64,000 bases of DNA from Methanobacterium spitsbergense (GTDB lineage Archaea; Methanobacteriota; Methanobacteria; Methanobacteriales; Methanobacteriaceae): NCBI RefSeq assembly GCF_019931065.1, contig NZ_JAIOUQ010000009.1, positions 199,517-263,516 of the forward strand, given 5' to 3'. The position numbers and the translations under genes are program-made. Below the pieces are notes generated by a model. It saw only the letters and a list, made by a program, of their open reading frames with translations, ran no database searches and was not told the DNA's origin. Shown piece by piece: positions 1-9,805 of the stretch (its first letter is position 1; each line of letters starts with the position of its first letter).

Positions 1-1
1 A

Positions 2-643
2 AGTTTAGAAGATGATTTAAAACCTTTTTATGATTATGGCATGAATGACAAGGCATTTAAACCCGTTATAAAAAATCTTTACGGACTTCATCAAGTGAAA
101 TTTTTAACTCCCTTTGAAGCAGCTTGTTGGGCAGTTTTGAGTCAAAGAATATCAATGAAAGTAGCCCACAATATGAAAGAAAGGATTACTCATGTTGTGG
201 GAGATAAAATAACCATTGATGATGTTGAATACTGGACATTTCCCTCTGCTAATCAGATAAAAAATTTGGGTGAAGAAAAATTAACTACAATATTGAACAA
301 CCATAGAAAATCAGAGTATTTAATGAATGTTTCTGAATCATTCGCAAATATTGAAGAAGATTTTTTACGTTATGCACCATTAGAAGAAGTTAAAAATTGG
401 TTGCTTAATATAAAGGGTATTGGGGAATATTCTGCTCATCTTGAACTCATAAGGGGCTTAGGAAGAATGGATGATATTTCTCAAAAAGATATGATGCTAA
501 TAAAATGTGCAAAGAATTATTATGGATCTGATGTTATTAATGAGAATTTAAATGAAATTGCAGAGGGTTACAAGGATTATAAAGGTTATTGGGCTTATTA
601 TCTTCGCAGTGATTGTTCAAATAAATGGAGAGGTCAAAAATAA
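2..643 (+). CDS. HhH-GPD DNA glycosylase (AlkA-like), 5' truncated by window edge
   Basis: The reading frame is open from the first base of the window, so the gene begins outside; the internal ATG at 41 is not its start. The visible part ends in a helix-hairpin-helix segment (KGIGEYSAHLELIRGLGR) followed by ISQKDMML, whose Asp sits where AlkA-type 3-methyladenine glycosylases have their catalytic Asp. The upstream part (TPFEAACWAVLSQRIS) matches the HhH-GPD core, where the helix packs against damaged DNA. Likely role: base excision repair of alkylated purines. It converges on the aminotransferase gene at 670. No iron-sulfur Cys cluster like that of Nth/MutY is visible at the C-terminus, which argues against endonuclease III. 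Confidence 0.8.
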   Translation, partial: SLEDDLKPFYDYGMNDKAFKPVIKNLYGLHQVKFLTPFEAACWAVLSQRISMKVAHNMKERITHVVGDKITIDDVEYWTFPSANQIKNLGEEKLTTILNNHRKSEYLMNVSESFANIEEDFLRYAPLEEVKNWLLNIKGIGEYSAHLELIRGLGRMDDISQKDMMLIKCAKNYYGSDVINENLNEIAEGYKDYKGYWAYYLRSDCSNKWRGQK

Positions 644-669
644 ATATTTCCAATAAATTAAATTTTTTT

Positions 670-1845
670 TCATTTTAGTTCTAACTGTTTGATAGAATTT
701 CCTAGCCTCTTAATTCCTTCTTCAATTTTTTTAACATCTGAATTAGAGAAATTGAGTCTAAAAGTGTTTAACTCAGGATCATCCGAATAAAATGCTTCGC
801 CTGGAACAAATGCAACATTATCATCTAAAGCAATTTCAAATAATTCCATTGAAGACATTCCTTCAGGTAGGGTAACCCATAAAAACATTCCACCCTCGGG
901 TCTAGTGTACTTCACATCAGAGGGGAAGTACTTTTTTATCATAGTTGTCATACAATCTCTTTGTATTTTGTACATCTTTCTTATCTTATTAAGATGTGTT
1001 TCCACATCATAATCAGATAGGTATTGATGAACAATCATCTGGGACAAAAAATTAGAGTGAAGATCAGATGCCTGTTTTGCAGTTACTAAATTATTCATAA
1101 TTTCATTATCAGCAACAATCCATCCAAGTCTCATACCCGGGGAAACAATTTTAGAAAATGAACCTAGAAGAATTGATTTTTTAAGGTATTTCTTAACTGG
1201 AGGTAGATCATCTCCCATGAACCTTATCTCGCCGTATGGATTGTCTTCAACAAAGATGGTATGGTTTTTGTTGAATATTTTTCCAATTTCTTTCCTTTTT
1301 TCCAGTGAATAAGTTATTCCAGTAGGATTCTGGAAGTTTGGAACAGAATAGAAAATTTTTGGATTAAAAGTTTCAACCATATTTTTAAGTATATTCAAAT
1401 CTACACCATCATCTAATAGTGGTACCGAAACAAATTTTGGTTCATACAATCCAAATGCCTGTATTGCTGCTAAATATGTTGGTCTTTCAATTAGCACAGC
1501 ATCGCCACGATTCAAAAATATTTTTCCAACAAGATCCAAACCCTGTTGAGAACCATTGGTTATAAGGATATTATCTGATGAAACATCCAAACCAGAAAGA
1601 TGGTATCTATTTGCAATATAATCTCTTAATGGTTCATATCCTTCAGTAGAACTATATTGAAGAGCTTTACTAGAATTAGAAAGAACTAATGCTGCTGCCT
1701 CTGCAAGTTCATTATGTGGGAATGATAGAGGGTTTGGAAGGCCTCCTGCAAACGAAATGATATCAGGGTTCTCAGTAACCTTCAGAATTTCTCTTACAAA
1801 TGATCTAGGAACCTTAGACATTCTATCTGCAAATAAATTTTTCAT
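670..1845 (-). CDS. PLP-dependent aminotransferase, LysN/2-aminoadipate (class I, MocR-like) type
   Basis: A full-length 391-aa fold-type I aminotransferase. Family motifs are ISFAGGLPNP near residue 30, FQNPTG near 171, the Asp of VEDNPYGE (D201) that contacts the pyridine nitrogen, and the PLP lysine K232 in GSFSKIVSPGMRLGW. This pattern is typical of 2-aminoadipate or aromatic/multisubstrate aminotransferases that resemble the C-terminal half of MocR regulators; the N-terminal helix-turn-helix of MocR is absent. The start is set by GGAGAT just upstream of the ATG. The amino acid substrate cannot be read from the sequence. It is separated from the next gene on the same strand by about 80 nt of AT-rich DNA. 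Confidence 0.88.
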   Translation of the reverse strand: MKNLFADRMSKVPRSFVREILKVTENPDIISFAGGLPNPLSFPHNELAEAAALVLSNSSKALQYSSTEGYEPLRDYIANRYHLSGLDVSSDNILITNGSQQGLDLVGKIFLNRGDAVLIERPTYLAAIQAFGLYEPKFVSVPLLDDGVDLNILKNMVETFNPKIFYSVPNFQNPTGITYSLEKRKEIGKIFNKNHTIFVEDNPYGEIRFMGDDLPPVKKYLKKSILLGSFSKIVSPGMRLGWIVADNEIMNNLVTAKQASDLHSNFLSQMIVHQYLSDYDVETHLNKIRKMYKIQRDCMTTMIKKYFPSDVKYTRPEGGMFLWVTLPEGMSSMELFEIALDDNVAFVPGEAFYSDDPELNTFRLNFSNSDVKKIEEGIKRLGNSIKQLELK

Positions 1846-1922
1846 TTATTTATCTCCTGCTTTAATTATTTTTTTAAACTTATAATGTAAATTTATAATT
1901 ATTGGAATTATTTCAAAGTTAA

Positions 1923-2753
1923 TTAGTTGCTTCCATATTTCTTAACATGATCCCATGCCTTATTGTATTTTGTTTCATTTTTATCAGAATAAATTGACAT
2001 GTCTTTCCTGTTGAATTTTTTTCTATCATTTCCAACTGGACAAACTTTAATGCATATTCCGCATGGTGATATGAATTTTTCTCTAAGTTTTTTACTCCTT
2101 GTTGCACAGCCTAATTTATCCATTGGCAATGGAAATTCTTTAGATCCTTTCCTTTCAGGAATTGCATTTACTGGGCACTGAGTTACACATCTTTGGCAGT
2201 GTTTACATAGATCTATCCCTTTGATCTTATCCCCTTTTATTTGGGCTGTTGTAAATATTGATGTGAACCTGACCCGTGGACCATACTCTTCTGTAAGGAT
2301 AACATTGTTTTCACCAAATGAACCCATACCCGCAAGGAAAGCTGCATGTTTGTGTGAGAAAAAGGCTATGGGTTTTTTAAGAAGTACCTCAATATCACCA
2401 TAAGCATCCCTTGGCAGGTATATTGATGGATAACCCATTTGTGTTAGGAAGTTTGAAATTTCATATGCTTTAATATCTAATAATATGTTCACTGTTTTGT
2501 AGAGCTCATGATAATAAATAGAAGGTGCTGTTTCAACTATGGGGAGTTGAATAGGAAGTCCTATTACAATTACAGTTTTTGCATCAGGATATATAGATTC
2601 TGGCCAGAATTCTTTGGGTATCCATTCTTTAAAAGTGTTTGGAAGTTCTTTGGGTGGATTAGACCAACATGTAACAGGTGCAAATCCAACAAGTGGAATA
2701 TCAAGTTCTGTACACTTATCAATAACTTTTTCTTTAATGGATTTAACCTTCAT
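1923..2753 (-). CDS. QueG-like 4Fe-4S double-cluster protein
   Basis: A 276-aa protein with two ferredoxin-type motifs near the C-terminus: CKHCQRCVTQCP (C183, C186, C189, C193) and CGICIKVCP (C231, C234, C238), with C216 as a possible extra ligand. The N-terminal 170 residues resemble the cobalamin-binding fold of epoxyqueuosine reductase, but the protein is shorter than bacterial QueG (about 350-380 aa) and lacks its HEAT-repeat tail. Archaea make archaeosine rather than queuosine, so the substrate is probably different. It follows the aminotransferase gene upstream (2760-3878) by six bases and is likely co-transcribed with it. The family call is good; the reaction is unknown. Confidence 0.8.
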   Translation of the reverse strand: MKVKSIKEKVIDKCTELDIPLVGFAPVTCWSNPPKELPNTFKEWIPKEFWPESIYPDAKTVIVIGLPIQLPIVETAPSIYYHELYKTVNILLDIKAYEISNFLTQMGYPSIYLPRDAYGDIEVLLKKPIAFFSHKHAAFLAGMGSFGENNVILTEEYGPRVRFTSIFTTAQIKGDKIKGIDLCKHCQRCVTQCPVNAIPERKGSKEFPLPMDKLGCATRSKKLREKFISPCGICIKVCPVGNDRKKFNRKDMSIYSDKNETKYNKAWDHVKKYGSN

Positions 2754-2759
2754 GAAAAT

Positions 2760-3878
2760 CTAAAATTTATAATTTATTGATTCTAACCTGTCCATTGCAT
2801 CTTCTAATTGGTTGTATGATGTTGCATAGGATAGCCTTACATGATCTTTTCCATGAGCTCCAAATGCTTTGCCCTGAACCATTACAACACCTTTTTTCAG
2901 GCCAGCTTTAACAAATGCTTCTGGATTGTTAATTTTTGGAAAAATATAAAAAGCACCATGGGGTGATGAACATTCAATTCCCATTCCATTTAATCTATTA
3001 ACAACCAGGTCCCTTCTTCTTTTGAACTCAGATACCATTTCTGAAATATTATTTTGGGGGCCTTCAAGAGCAGCTAATGCTGCTTTCTGTACCATTGAAC
3101 TTGCACAAGCAGTTGTATACTGATGAATCTTTAAAAGTTCTTCTGTTATTTCTAAATTGGCTGTAACATAACCTATTCTAAAACCTGTCATTGCATATGA
3201 TTTTGAAAATCCATTAATTGTTATAGCGTTTTCACAAAATTTGCCTGGACTATGGTGAACATTGTTGTAGACAATCTTTTCATAAACTTCATCAGAAATT
3301 AGATAAATGCCATTATCATCGGCAATTTCTGAAATTGCCTTAATGTCCTCTTTTTTCATTACACTTCCAGTTGGATTTGAAGGAGAATTCAACATAATGG
3401 CCTTGGTTTTCTTTGTGATTCTTTCATTAACATCCTCTGCAATCATTCGAAGATCATTTTCCATATTGAGTGGAATTCCTCGAGGTATGCCTCCAGCAAG
3501 ACTTACACATGCATTGTATGACAGAAATCCAGGATCAGGTATTAGAACTTCATCTCCAGGGTTTACTAATGCCTGCATGCACATGTAAATGGCTTCACTA
3601 GCACCTACAGTAACTAGCACAGATTCGGGAGAAGTGTTAATCCCATTATCAACTTTAAATTTGTGGGTTATTGCTTCTCTTAATTCTAATATCCCCATAT
3701 TTGATGTGTAATGGGTGAATCCTTCTCTCATGGCATTTGAAGCTGCTTCTATTATATGTTTTGGGGTATTGAAGTCCGGTTCTCCAAGTCCAAGGTTTAT
3801 TGAATCTTCACCGGCCATTTCGAACATCTTTCTTATTTCTGAAAGGTTTATTGATTGTACACGTTTTGAGGGTTCCAT
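2760..3878 (-). CDS. Class I aminotransferase, aspartate aminotransferase-like
   Basis: A fold-type I PLP aminotransferase of about 372 aa with the substrate-cleft motif NLGLGEPDFNTP, SNPTGS, SDEVYEK and the PLP lysine in NGFSKSYAMTGFRIGY (K226 from the chosen start). The closest recognisable relatives are archaeal aspartate/aromatic aminotransferases. The frame is open to a GTG at 3908 and has ATGs at 3890 and 3878. A TATA element at 3909-3919 would start transcription near 3890, so the GTG is unlikely; I prefer MEPSKRVQSI at 3878, with 3890 as the alternative. First gene of a two-gene operon with the Fe-S protein downstream and divergent from the permease at 3926. Confidence 0.85.
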   Translation of the reverse strand: MEPSKRVQSINLSEIRKMFEMAGEDSINLGLGEPDFNTPKHIIEAASNAMREGFTHYTSNMGILELREAITHKFKVDNGINTSPESVLVTVGASEAIYMCMQALVNPGDEVLIPDPGFLSYNACVSLAGGIPRGIPLNMENDLRMIAEDVNERITKKTKAIMLNSPSNPTGSVMKKEDIKAISEIADDNGIYLISDEVYEKIVYNNVHHSPGKFCENAITINGFSKSYAMTGFRIGYVTANLEITEELLKIHQYTTACASSMVQKAALAALEGPQNNISEMVSEFKRRRDLVVNRLNGMGIECSSPHGAFYIFPKINNPEAFVKAGLKKGVVMVQGKAFGAHGKDHVRLSYATSYNQLEDAMDRLESINYKF

Positions 3879-3908
3879 AACAATTACCATACCTATTTTT
3901 ATTTGCAC

Positions 3909-3919
3909 TTATATATATC
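3909..3919 (-). promoter_or_regulatory. TATA box for the aminotransferase operon
   Basis: The alternating stretch TTATATATATC lies in the 17-48 bp between the divergent aminotransferase and permease starts. Measured on the minus strand, transcription about 25 nt downstream would begin near 3890, which fits a start at 3890 or 3878 and not the GTG at 3908. It lies too close to the permease ATG (3926) to serve that gene in the standard archaeal geometry. Confidence 0.5.
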
Positions 3920-3925
3920 GAATCT

Positions 3926-5338
3926 ATGCCAGAGTTAAATAGATCCTTGGGTCTATATGATGTTGTCAGTCTTGTAATTGGTACAATTGTTGGTGCAGAC
4001 ATATATATTGCAGCCTCATTTGGAGCAGGTTTACTTGGCCCATTTTCGGTAGTTGCTTGGGTAATAGCAGGAGTTATGGCCATAATAATAGCTTTATGCT
4101 TTGCCGAATGTTCATCAAGAGTACCTCAAGTAGGAGGGCCCTATGCATATGCAAAAAGAGCATTTGGTGATTTTACAGGATTTTTAACAGGATGGTCCCT
4201 TTTAATAGCATCATGGAGTGCAATTGCAGTATTTCCACTAGCATTTGTAGCATACTTGGATTTCTTCATTCCTCACATGTCGCAGACTCTGCAAATTATT
4301 ATTAAATTTCTTTTCGTTTTATTTCTAACAATTGTAAACTACTTTGGTGTTAGACAGGCAGGTAGAGCTAATGATATTTTAACGATTCTTAAAATAGCTC
4401 CTATACTTATTTTAACATTTGCGGGTATTGCATATTTCATAATTAAACCATCGTTACTTGTGGCCAATTTCACGCCCATAGCTCCTTTAGGGTTCAGTGG
4501 TCTTGGAAGTGCAATTGTACTTATATTCTGGGCATATGTTGGATTTGAATTGGTTACAGTTCCTTCTGATGAGATAATTAATTCAAAAAGAACAATTCCT
4601 CTTGCTATAGGTATTGGAATGGGAGTGATTGCGCTCTTCTATATTCTTACAAATTTTGTTATTTTAGGTTTAGTTCCATGGTTTGAACTTTCAACATCAA
4701 CAGCACCATTGGCTTTAGCAGGTTATGCTCTTGTTGGGGCAATAGGTGCAGGTTTCTTAACTTTAGGTGCTCTTTTATCAATATCTGGTTCAGATGAGGC
4801 GGGAATATTATCTTCTGCAAGGATACCTTATGCAATGGCTGCTGATGGATTGCTTCCACGGGTTTTAGCCAAGGTTCATCCAAAATATGGTACGCCCTAT
4901 GTTGCTTTGATTGCACAGAGCATAGTAACATTAATTGCAGCAATATTTGGCACTATTGATAAACTAATTATTCTCTCAGTGTTTACTCTATTATTCTGCT
5001 ATCTTTTAACATGTATATCCGTATTTCCACTCAGAAAAAAATTCACAGAGGGCATTAAGCTTCCCTGGATAATTCCTGTACTGGGTGTTATTATCAGTAT
5101 CTACATAATGACCCAGTGTGCGCCCAGTCAGATAATTATTGGAAGTGCATTAATTATTCTAGGAATTCCTGTATATGTTATATTTGCACCAAGAACAGAA
5201 ATTAAAACGGCAAGAAGAGATTTAAGATTAGGTGAGGATTATGTGTCACAGACCATTGAGAGGGATGAAATATTCCTTGCAAAATTCATTAATCAAGTTA
5301 ATGAATTGATAAAGAGAACAAGAAACAGATTCAGTTAG
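3926..5338 (+). CDS. APC-superfamily amino acid permease
   Basis: A 470-aa integral membrane protein with about 12 hydrophobic segments. The N-terminus (LGLYDVVSLVIGTIVGADIY) carries the helix-breaking G-x-I-V-G motif of TM1 that binds the amino group of the substrate in the APC superfamily, and GGPYAYAKRAFG follows between TM2 and TM3. The charged C-terminal tail (about 45 residues) is cytoplasmic. It probably takes up or exchanges an amino acid or polyamine; the substrate cannot be assigned. It diverges from the aminotransferase operon, suggesting linked amino acid metabolism. Its last eight bases overlap the 3' end of the convergent radical SAM gene. Confidence 0.85.
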   Translation: MPELNRSLGLYDVVSLVIGTIVGADIYIAASFGAGLLGPFSVVAWVIAGVMAIIIALCFAECSSRVPQVGGPYAYAKRAFGDFTGFLTGWSLLIASWSAIAVFPLAFVAYLDFFIPHMSQTLQIIIKFLFVLFLTIVNYFGVRQAGRANDILTILKIAPILILTFAGIAYFIIKPSLLVANFTPIAPLGFSGLGSAIVLIFWAYVGFELVTVPSDEIINSKRTIPLAIGIGMGVIALFYILTNFVILGLVPWFELSTSTAPLALAGYALVGAIGAGFLTLGALLSISGSDEAGILSSARIPYAMAADGLLPRVLAKVHPKYGTPYVALIAQSIVTLIAAIFGTIDKLIILSVFTLLFCYLLTCISVFPLRKKFTEGIKLPWIIPVLGVIISIYIMTQCAPSQIIIGSALIILGIPVYVIFAPRTEIKTARRDLRLGEDYVSQTIERDEIFLAKFINQVNELIKRTRNRFS

Positions 5339-6893
5339 ATTGTTTATTACATGCACCACAGTTGTAACATCCAAATTCTTCGCACCAAGGTGTTAAATTA
5401 CCATTTATAGCTTTTTTATACTCTTTTTTTAAGAATTCATCTTTGATTCCTACATCGATATTTTTCCATGGAAGTTCTTCGTTCATATCCCATTTATGGG
5501 CGAATTTTGACCACTCCCTAATTGAAACTTTTTCGGTCAAAGATCTTTCGAGTAAATCACCTAGCTCTCGACCACCCATAGATAAAATATATTGAATAAA
5601 AGCAGTTTTTGGGTTTTCAATCTTAAATGACCGTAAATTAATATGTGAATCGATATATTTTATTTTAAATTTAAGTTCATCTAAATTGAAGCCTTCCCAT
5701 TGGAAAGGTGTATGTGGTTTGGGGATAAAAGGATTTACACTGATCCTTACCTGGTTTTTTCTTTTTCCCATCTTGATCAATTCTTTAATATATTTGCCAA
5801 GGCATTCTATATCAGTTTGATTTTCTGTTGGAAGACCAAGCATGAAGTAGAGTTTTACATTAAGATTATGTTTAAATGCGGTATTGATAGTATCCTTAAT
5901 CAGTTCATCGGTTATTGATTTATTTGCTGCTTTCCTGACTTTCCATATAGATTCAGGCGCAATTGTAATGGTTTTAAGGCCACTTAACTTTAATATTTCA
6001 AGTAAATTATCTGTTACAGATTCAATCCTTAAAGAAGGTGTTGTTACTTGAAAACCTCTTTCATGCAATCCTTGACACAGTTCTTCCATTTTAGAATGAT
6101 CTGAAACTGCAGCACCTATCAATGCAATTTTGTTAAGTCCTGTTGCATTTCCTCCCCTTTCAGCTATTTTTAATAGCTCTTTAATTGGCATTTCTCTACG
6201 GGGTCTGTAGATACATCCTGCCATGCAGAATCTACAGCCCCTTGTACAACCTCGCGATACTTCCAAAAGAAATGCACGTCCAAAAGCAGGGATATATTCT
6301 TTTTCATCTGTTTCTGGTACTACTTGTCTGATAGGGTGACAAGCATCCATTAGATCTGGTACGGTTACCATTTTTACAGGATGATCCGGAAGATAAACTC
6401 CTTCTATTTCAAGAAAAGCATCTAAATTAGCTTTTGGATTATCTAAATCGAGGTAAACGTCAAGTAAATTATCTAAAATTACTTCGGCCTCACCAACAAC
6501 AAAGAGATCAATGAATCTGGACATAGGGAGAGGATTTGAACTTGCACATGGGCCACCGGCAATAATAAGTGGATGTTTTGAGTTTCTATCCTCTTTTTGA
6601 AGGGGTATTCCTCCTTGTTTCAACATTTTCAGTACATTGATATAGTCTTGCTCATATTGCAGTGAAAAACTTACAATATCAAAGTCTTTAAGTACTGTAC
6701 CTGTTTCAAGACTTTTTGAATGGGGATAAACCACTCTCTCGCAATAAATATCTTCTCTAGAATTTAGAAAATCGTATATTATATGAAATCCTAAAGATGA
6801 CATGGCGCTTCTGTAAAGATTGGGATAGCATGATGCAAATCTCAGGTCAACCTTTCTAATGTCCTTGATGATTGCATTGTGTTCAAGCAGCAT
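5331..6893 (-). CDS. Radical SAM protein with N-terminal B12-binding-like domain
   Basis: A 520-aa protein. Residues 10-190 resemble the Rossmann-like cobalamin-binding domain found before the radical SAM core in TIGR03960-type proteins (IVSFSLQYEQDY, IIAGGPCASSNP, FVVGEAEVI). The SAM-binding cluster is C216-x3-C220-x2-C223 in VSRGCTRGCRFCMAGC. The TIM-barrel continues to about residue 440 (KLYFMLGLPTEN). The C-terminus ends in CEEFGCYNCGACNK, a Cys-rich tail that could hold a second cluster. A classical DxHxxG B12 motif is not evident, so cobalamin binding is inferred from the family only. The reaction is unknown. No strong ribosome binding site precedes the ATG. Confidence 0.82.
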   Translation of the reverse strand: MLLEHNAIIKDIRKVDLRFASCYPNLYRSAMSSLGFHIIYDFLNSREDIYCERVVYPHSKSLETGTVLKDFDIVSFSLQYEQDYINVLKMLKQGGIPLQKEDRNSKHPLIIAGGPCASSNPLPMSRFIDLFVVGEAEVILDNLLDVYLDLDNPKANLDAFLEIEGVYLPDHPVKMVTVPDLMDACHPIRQVVPETDEKEYIPAFGRAFLLEVSRGCTRGCRFCMAGCIYRPRREMPIKELLKIAERGGNATGLNKIALIGAAVSDHSKMEELCQGLHERGFQVTTPSLRIESVTDNLLEILKLSGLKTITIAPESIWKVRKAANKSITDELIKDTINTAFKHNLNVKLYFMLGLPTENQTDIECLGKYIKELIKMGKRKNQVRISVNPFIPKPHTPFQWEGFNLDELKFKIKYIDSHINLRSFKIENPKTAFIQYILSMGGRELGDLLERSLTEKVSIREWSKFAHKWDMNEELPWKNIDVGIKDEFLKKEYKKAINGNLTPWCEEFGCYNCGACNKQSN

Positions 6894-6949
6894 AATTATA
6901 TTATCTGACCTTTACATAATCAAGATATCTAAATGTTAAAGGTAGTGAA

Positions 6950-7420
6950 ATGAAGGAAAACTCATACAAAAAGGTGGCGGTAGGGGGAACATTTGACAAG
7001 TTCCACTATGGGCACAGACGGCTTATGGATATTGCATTCGAAATTGGGGATTATGTGGTAATAGGGGTCACATCAAACACATTTGGTGGAGTTAAAGGTA
7101 AAATTGAACCATGTAATGTTCGTATGTCTAATCTCAGAGGTCTGCTTGAAAAGAAACACCAGAATTATGATATACAAAAATTAAACGATCCATATGGAAC
7201 AACCATCTCAGATGAATCTATTGATGCCATAGTTGTAAGTGAAGAAACAGAACCAACAGCCTTTAAAATAAATAAAATAAGAAAAGAGAGAGGAATGAAA
7301 CCTCTGGATATTGTTACAATTGGAATGGTTCTTGCAGCTGATGGTATACCAATTTCTTCGACAAGAATAAGAAAAGGGGAAATAGATAAAAGGGGAACCA
7401 TAATTAGGGTAACTAAATAG
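6950..7420 (+). CDS. coaD: Phosphopantetheine adenylyltransferase (archaeal CoaD/PPAT)
   Basis: A 156-aa nucleotidyltransferase that transfers AMP from ATP to 4'-phosphopantetheine, giving dephospho-CoA, the penultimate step of CoA synthesis. The signature is GGTFDKFHYGH at residues 12-22 (the HxGH-type adenylation motif) and ISSTRIRKGEID near the C-terminus (the ISSTxxR motif). Length and motif variant match the archaeal/eukaryotic PPAT type, not bacterial CoaD. The gene diverges from the radical SAM gene and lies 32 bases before the NTP phosphatase, probably in one transcript. Function is well supported. Confidence 0.92.
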   Translation: MKENSYKKVAVGGTFDKFHYGHRRLMDIAFEIGDYVVIGVTSNTFGGVKGKIEPCNVRMSNLRGLLEKKHQNYDIQKLNDPYGTTISDESIDAIVVSEETEPTAFKINKIRKERGMKPLDIVTIGMVLAADGIPISSTRIRKGEIDKRGTIIRVTK

Positions 7421-7452
7421 AATTATTTTATTGATTGGAGGATATATTCATT

Positions 7453-7989
7453 ATGAAAGTTGTTGTAGGATCAAAAAATCCTGTTAAAATTAAAGCCACT
7501 AAAAATATTTTAGAAAAAATATACAGTGATATTGTGGTTTATTCTGTTGATGTTGATTCAGGTGTACCGGACCAACCATTTGGGCTTGATGAGACTATTA
7601 ACGGCGCTATTAACAGGGCAAAAAATGCTTTTTCAGTTGAATTTAATTTGAGCGTTGGTATCGAATCAGGTTTAATGAAGACGCCCAATTCTTTAACAGG
7701 CTATATTGATCTTCAGTGGTGTGCGATATTTGATGGGAACAAAGTAACCATAGGGGTGAGTTCGGGATTTGAATATCCTCCAGAAGTTGTAAAAGAGGTT
7801 CTGGGTGGTGTTGAAGTAGGTGATGTCATGGATAGAATCACTGGTGTTGAAGATCTTGGAAAAAAGAAGGGGGCAGTGAGTCATCTGTCACACGATCTAT
7901 TGAACAGAACAGAAAATACTGAGCAATGCGTTTTAACTGCAATGATACCTAGAATGAATGAAGATGTATATTTGATTCACGATAAATAG
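7453..7989 (+). CDS. Inosine/xanthosine triphosphatase (YjjX/NTPase family)
   Basis: A 178-aa house-cleaning enzyme of the ITPase-like superfamily that removes deaminated purine nucleotides (ITP/XTP). The N-terminus MKVVVGSKNPVKIKATKNI is the conserved phosphate-binding S-x-N-P-x-K motif, and SVGIESGL carries the E of the active site. The frame extends to a TTG at 7435, but a strong GGAGG at 7437-7441 lies 11 nt before the ATG at 7453, so that ATG is chosen. Likely co-transcribed with coaD. Confidence 0.88.
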   Translation: MKVVVGSKNPVKIKATKNILEKIYSDIVVYSVDVDSGVPDQPFGLDETINGAINRAKNAFSVEFNLSVGIESGLMKTPNSLTGYIDLQWCAIFDGNKVTIGVSSGFEYPPEVVKEVLGGVEVGDVMDRITGVEDLGKKKGAVSHLSHDLLNRTENTEQCVLTAMIPRMNEDVYLIHDK

Positions 7990-8089
7990 AATTTTCGATA
8001 AGATTTTTCATAAATCAAATTAATATATAAAAAAAGAATCTTTCATTATATTAATAAAAGTTAGATAAGGATATTTAATAGAATTTTGG

Positions 8090-9805
8090 GTGAATCATTT
8101 GGCTGAATCAAATAATAAATATCAAAGATTAATGAATTTCCTTAAAGATCATAATAATTCCATTATTTTGCTGGTTTTATTAACTGTATTAATATGTATA
8201 ATTACCTATTATAGGGTACTGGTTCAAATTGAATTAGGACCAGTTTCAGATAGTTTTGATTTTCTATCTAATGCCCTTTTATTTGCAGGACATGGTAACG
8301 GATACTCGGATCTGTTAAGGCCCCCACTTTTTCCATTCATAATATCAATTTTTTTTAGATTGGGTTATGTTTATTCTAGTACCATTTTTGCTGTGGATGG
8401 TGGGATATTCATATTTGGTGTTATTGGGATGTTTTTATTTCTAAAGCTAAGATTTAGTAGTATTGAAAGTTTCTTAGGGGGATTGCTATATTCAACATTT
8501 CCAGTTGTTTTAATATCATTAGGATTTGGGTTTTCGGATTTGGTTAGTGTATCTTTTTCAATATGGGCATTATTTTTCCTAGTTTTAGGAGTTGAAAACA
8601 ATAGAAAATTCTTATATTTAGCATTTCCATTTGCTATGTTTGCTTTCTTATCAAGATACAATTCAGGACTTTTAATAATGCCAATTTTCCTTTATATCCT
8701 AATAAATAAGGATAGAATAAAATTTAGGGATATTTTAATCGGAATAATTGTATCGGTTTTGACAATTCTTCCTGTATTAATATTCTTCTATGAAAAATTT
8801 GGAAACATATTATATCCATTTATAAATTTTGGGGCAACCTCTACAGGAGTAAATAGTGAAACAATAAATATTGCATATAATACTAACCAGTTTTATTTTA
8901 TACAAAGGTTCTATGAATTTATAGGGATTCAAGGATGTATTATACTTTTAATAGTGGTTTTAGGTATTTTCGTATTATTATCTCAAAGATTTTTTAGAAA
9001 AACCAATGATAAAAAAATTATATATGGATTTATTAAGAAAATTGGGGCAAACAAAGTCAGATTGATAGTTTTTTGTCTTGTTACACTTCTCTTTTTGATT
9101 AGTTTTGTTTGTACCATCTATATTGTAAGTGAATTATTATTTTTTATTTTAGCGTATTTATTCTATGATCTAAGCAAAAATTCGAATATAAAAAATTTGA
9201 ATATCGATATAATGGTTTTTGTGTGGGTTATGGCATTTTTTATTTTCCACAGTATTTTTGTGATGAAAACCAACAGATATTTTTTGACTATGGTTCCTTC
9301 TGTAGCTTATTTTATGGTACTAGGCTTAAGTGAAATCTCTAATAGGATAAAGTTTAATATCAGGAATAGAAATATAACATTTAAATTAATTACCATAATA
9401 TTGACAACAATTATCCTTTTATCTACTGCAACCACAATCCCTCAGATATTACAAGCAAATAGTAATATAAACACGTTGGATAATGAAATTGAATTATCAA
9501 GTCAATGGTTTGTAGGTTATGATCCCGAATATAGAAATAAAAATATATATTCTGATTTGTGGCCAAATTACAGTTGGTATCTTAATACTAATGTAAAAAT
9601 GGTGCCCATTTATCAGACTTATAAAACATTACCTAATGGCAATAGAGTTTATTCTGTAAATCAAGCAGATATTAATGCATTCAATAATTATTTAATTAAT
9701 AATAATGCAGATTACTTTTTCAGTGATATTCCCGGACTTAATTTAACAACTTACTCATTGATTAAACAATTCGATAATATTTACATATACCAAAGGAAAA
9801 ATTAG
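8090..9805 (+). CDS. GT-C membrane glycosyltransferase (GT39/ArnT-like), copy 1
   Basis: A 571-aa protein with about 10-12 hydrophobic helices and an acidic first extracytoplasmic loop (LGPVSDSFDFLSNA, then GYSDLLRPPLFPF). This arrangement is typical of GT-C enzymes that use polyprenyl-phosphate sugars. The last 100 residues form a soluble extracytoplasmic segment. The likely role is transfer of a sugar onto a surface polymer or S-layer/pilin glycan outside the membrane. The start is a GTG at 8090 with a TTG nine bases later as the alternative; a TATA-like stretch lies near 8018-8030. The next gene is a clear paralogue. Confidence 0.72.
   Translation: MNHLAESNNKYQRLMNFLKDHNNSIILLVLLTVLICIITYYRVLVQIELGPVSDSFDFLSNALLFAGHGNGYSDLLRPPLFPFIISIFFRLGYVYSSTIFAVDGGIFIFGVIGMFLFLKLRFSSIESFLGGLLYSTFPVVLISLGFGFSDLVSVSFSIWALFFLVLGVENNRKFLYLAFPFAMFAFLSRYNSGLLIMPIFLYILINKDRIKFRDILIGIIVSVLTILPVLIFFYEKFGNILYPFINFGATSTGVNSETINIAYNTNQFYFIQRFYEFIGIQGCIILLIVVLGIFVLLSQRFFRKTNDKKIIYGFIKKIGANKVRLIVFCLVTLLFLISFVCTIYIVSELLFFILAYLFYDLSKNSNIKNLNIDIMVFVWVMAFFIFHSIFVMKTNRYFLTMVPSVAYFMVLGLSEISNRIKFNIRNRNITFKLITIILTTIILLSTATTIPQILQANSNINTLDNEIELSSQWFVGYDPEYRNKNIYSDLWPNYSWYLNTNVKMVPIYQTYKTLPNGNRVYSVNQADINAFNNYLINNNADYFFSDIPGLNLTTYSLIKQFDNIYIYQRKN

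Noticed and set aside
1923..2753. True epoxyqueuosine reductase (QueG)
   Set aside because: The protein is shorter than QueG, lacks its C-terminal repeats, and archaea do not make queuosine; kept only as QueG-like.
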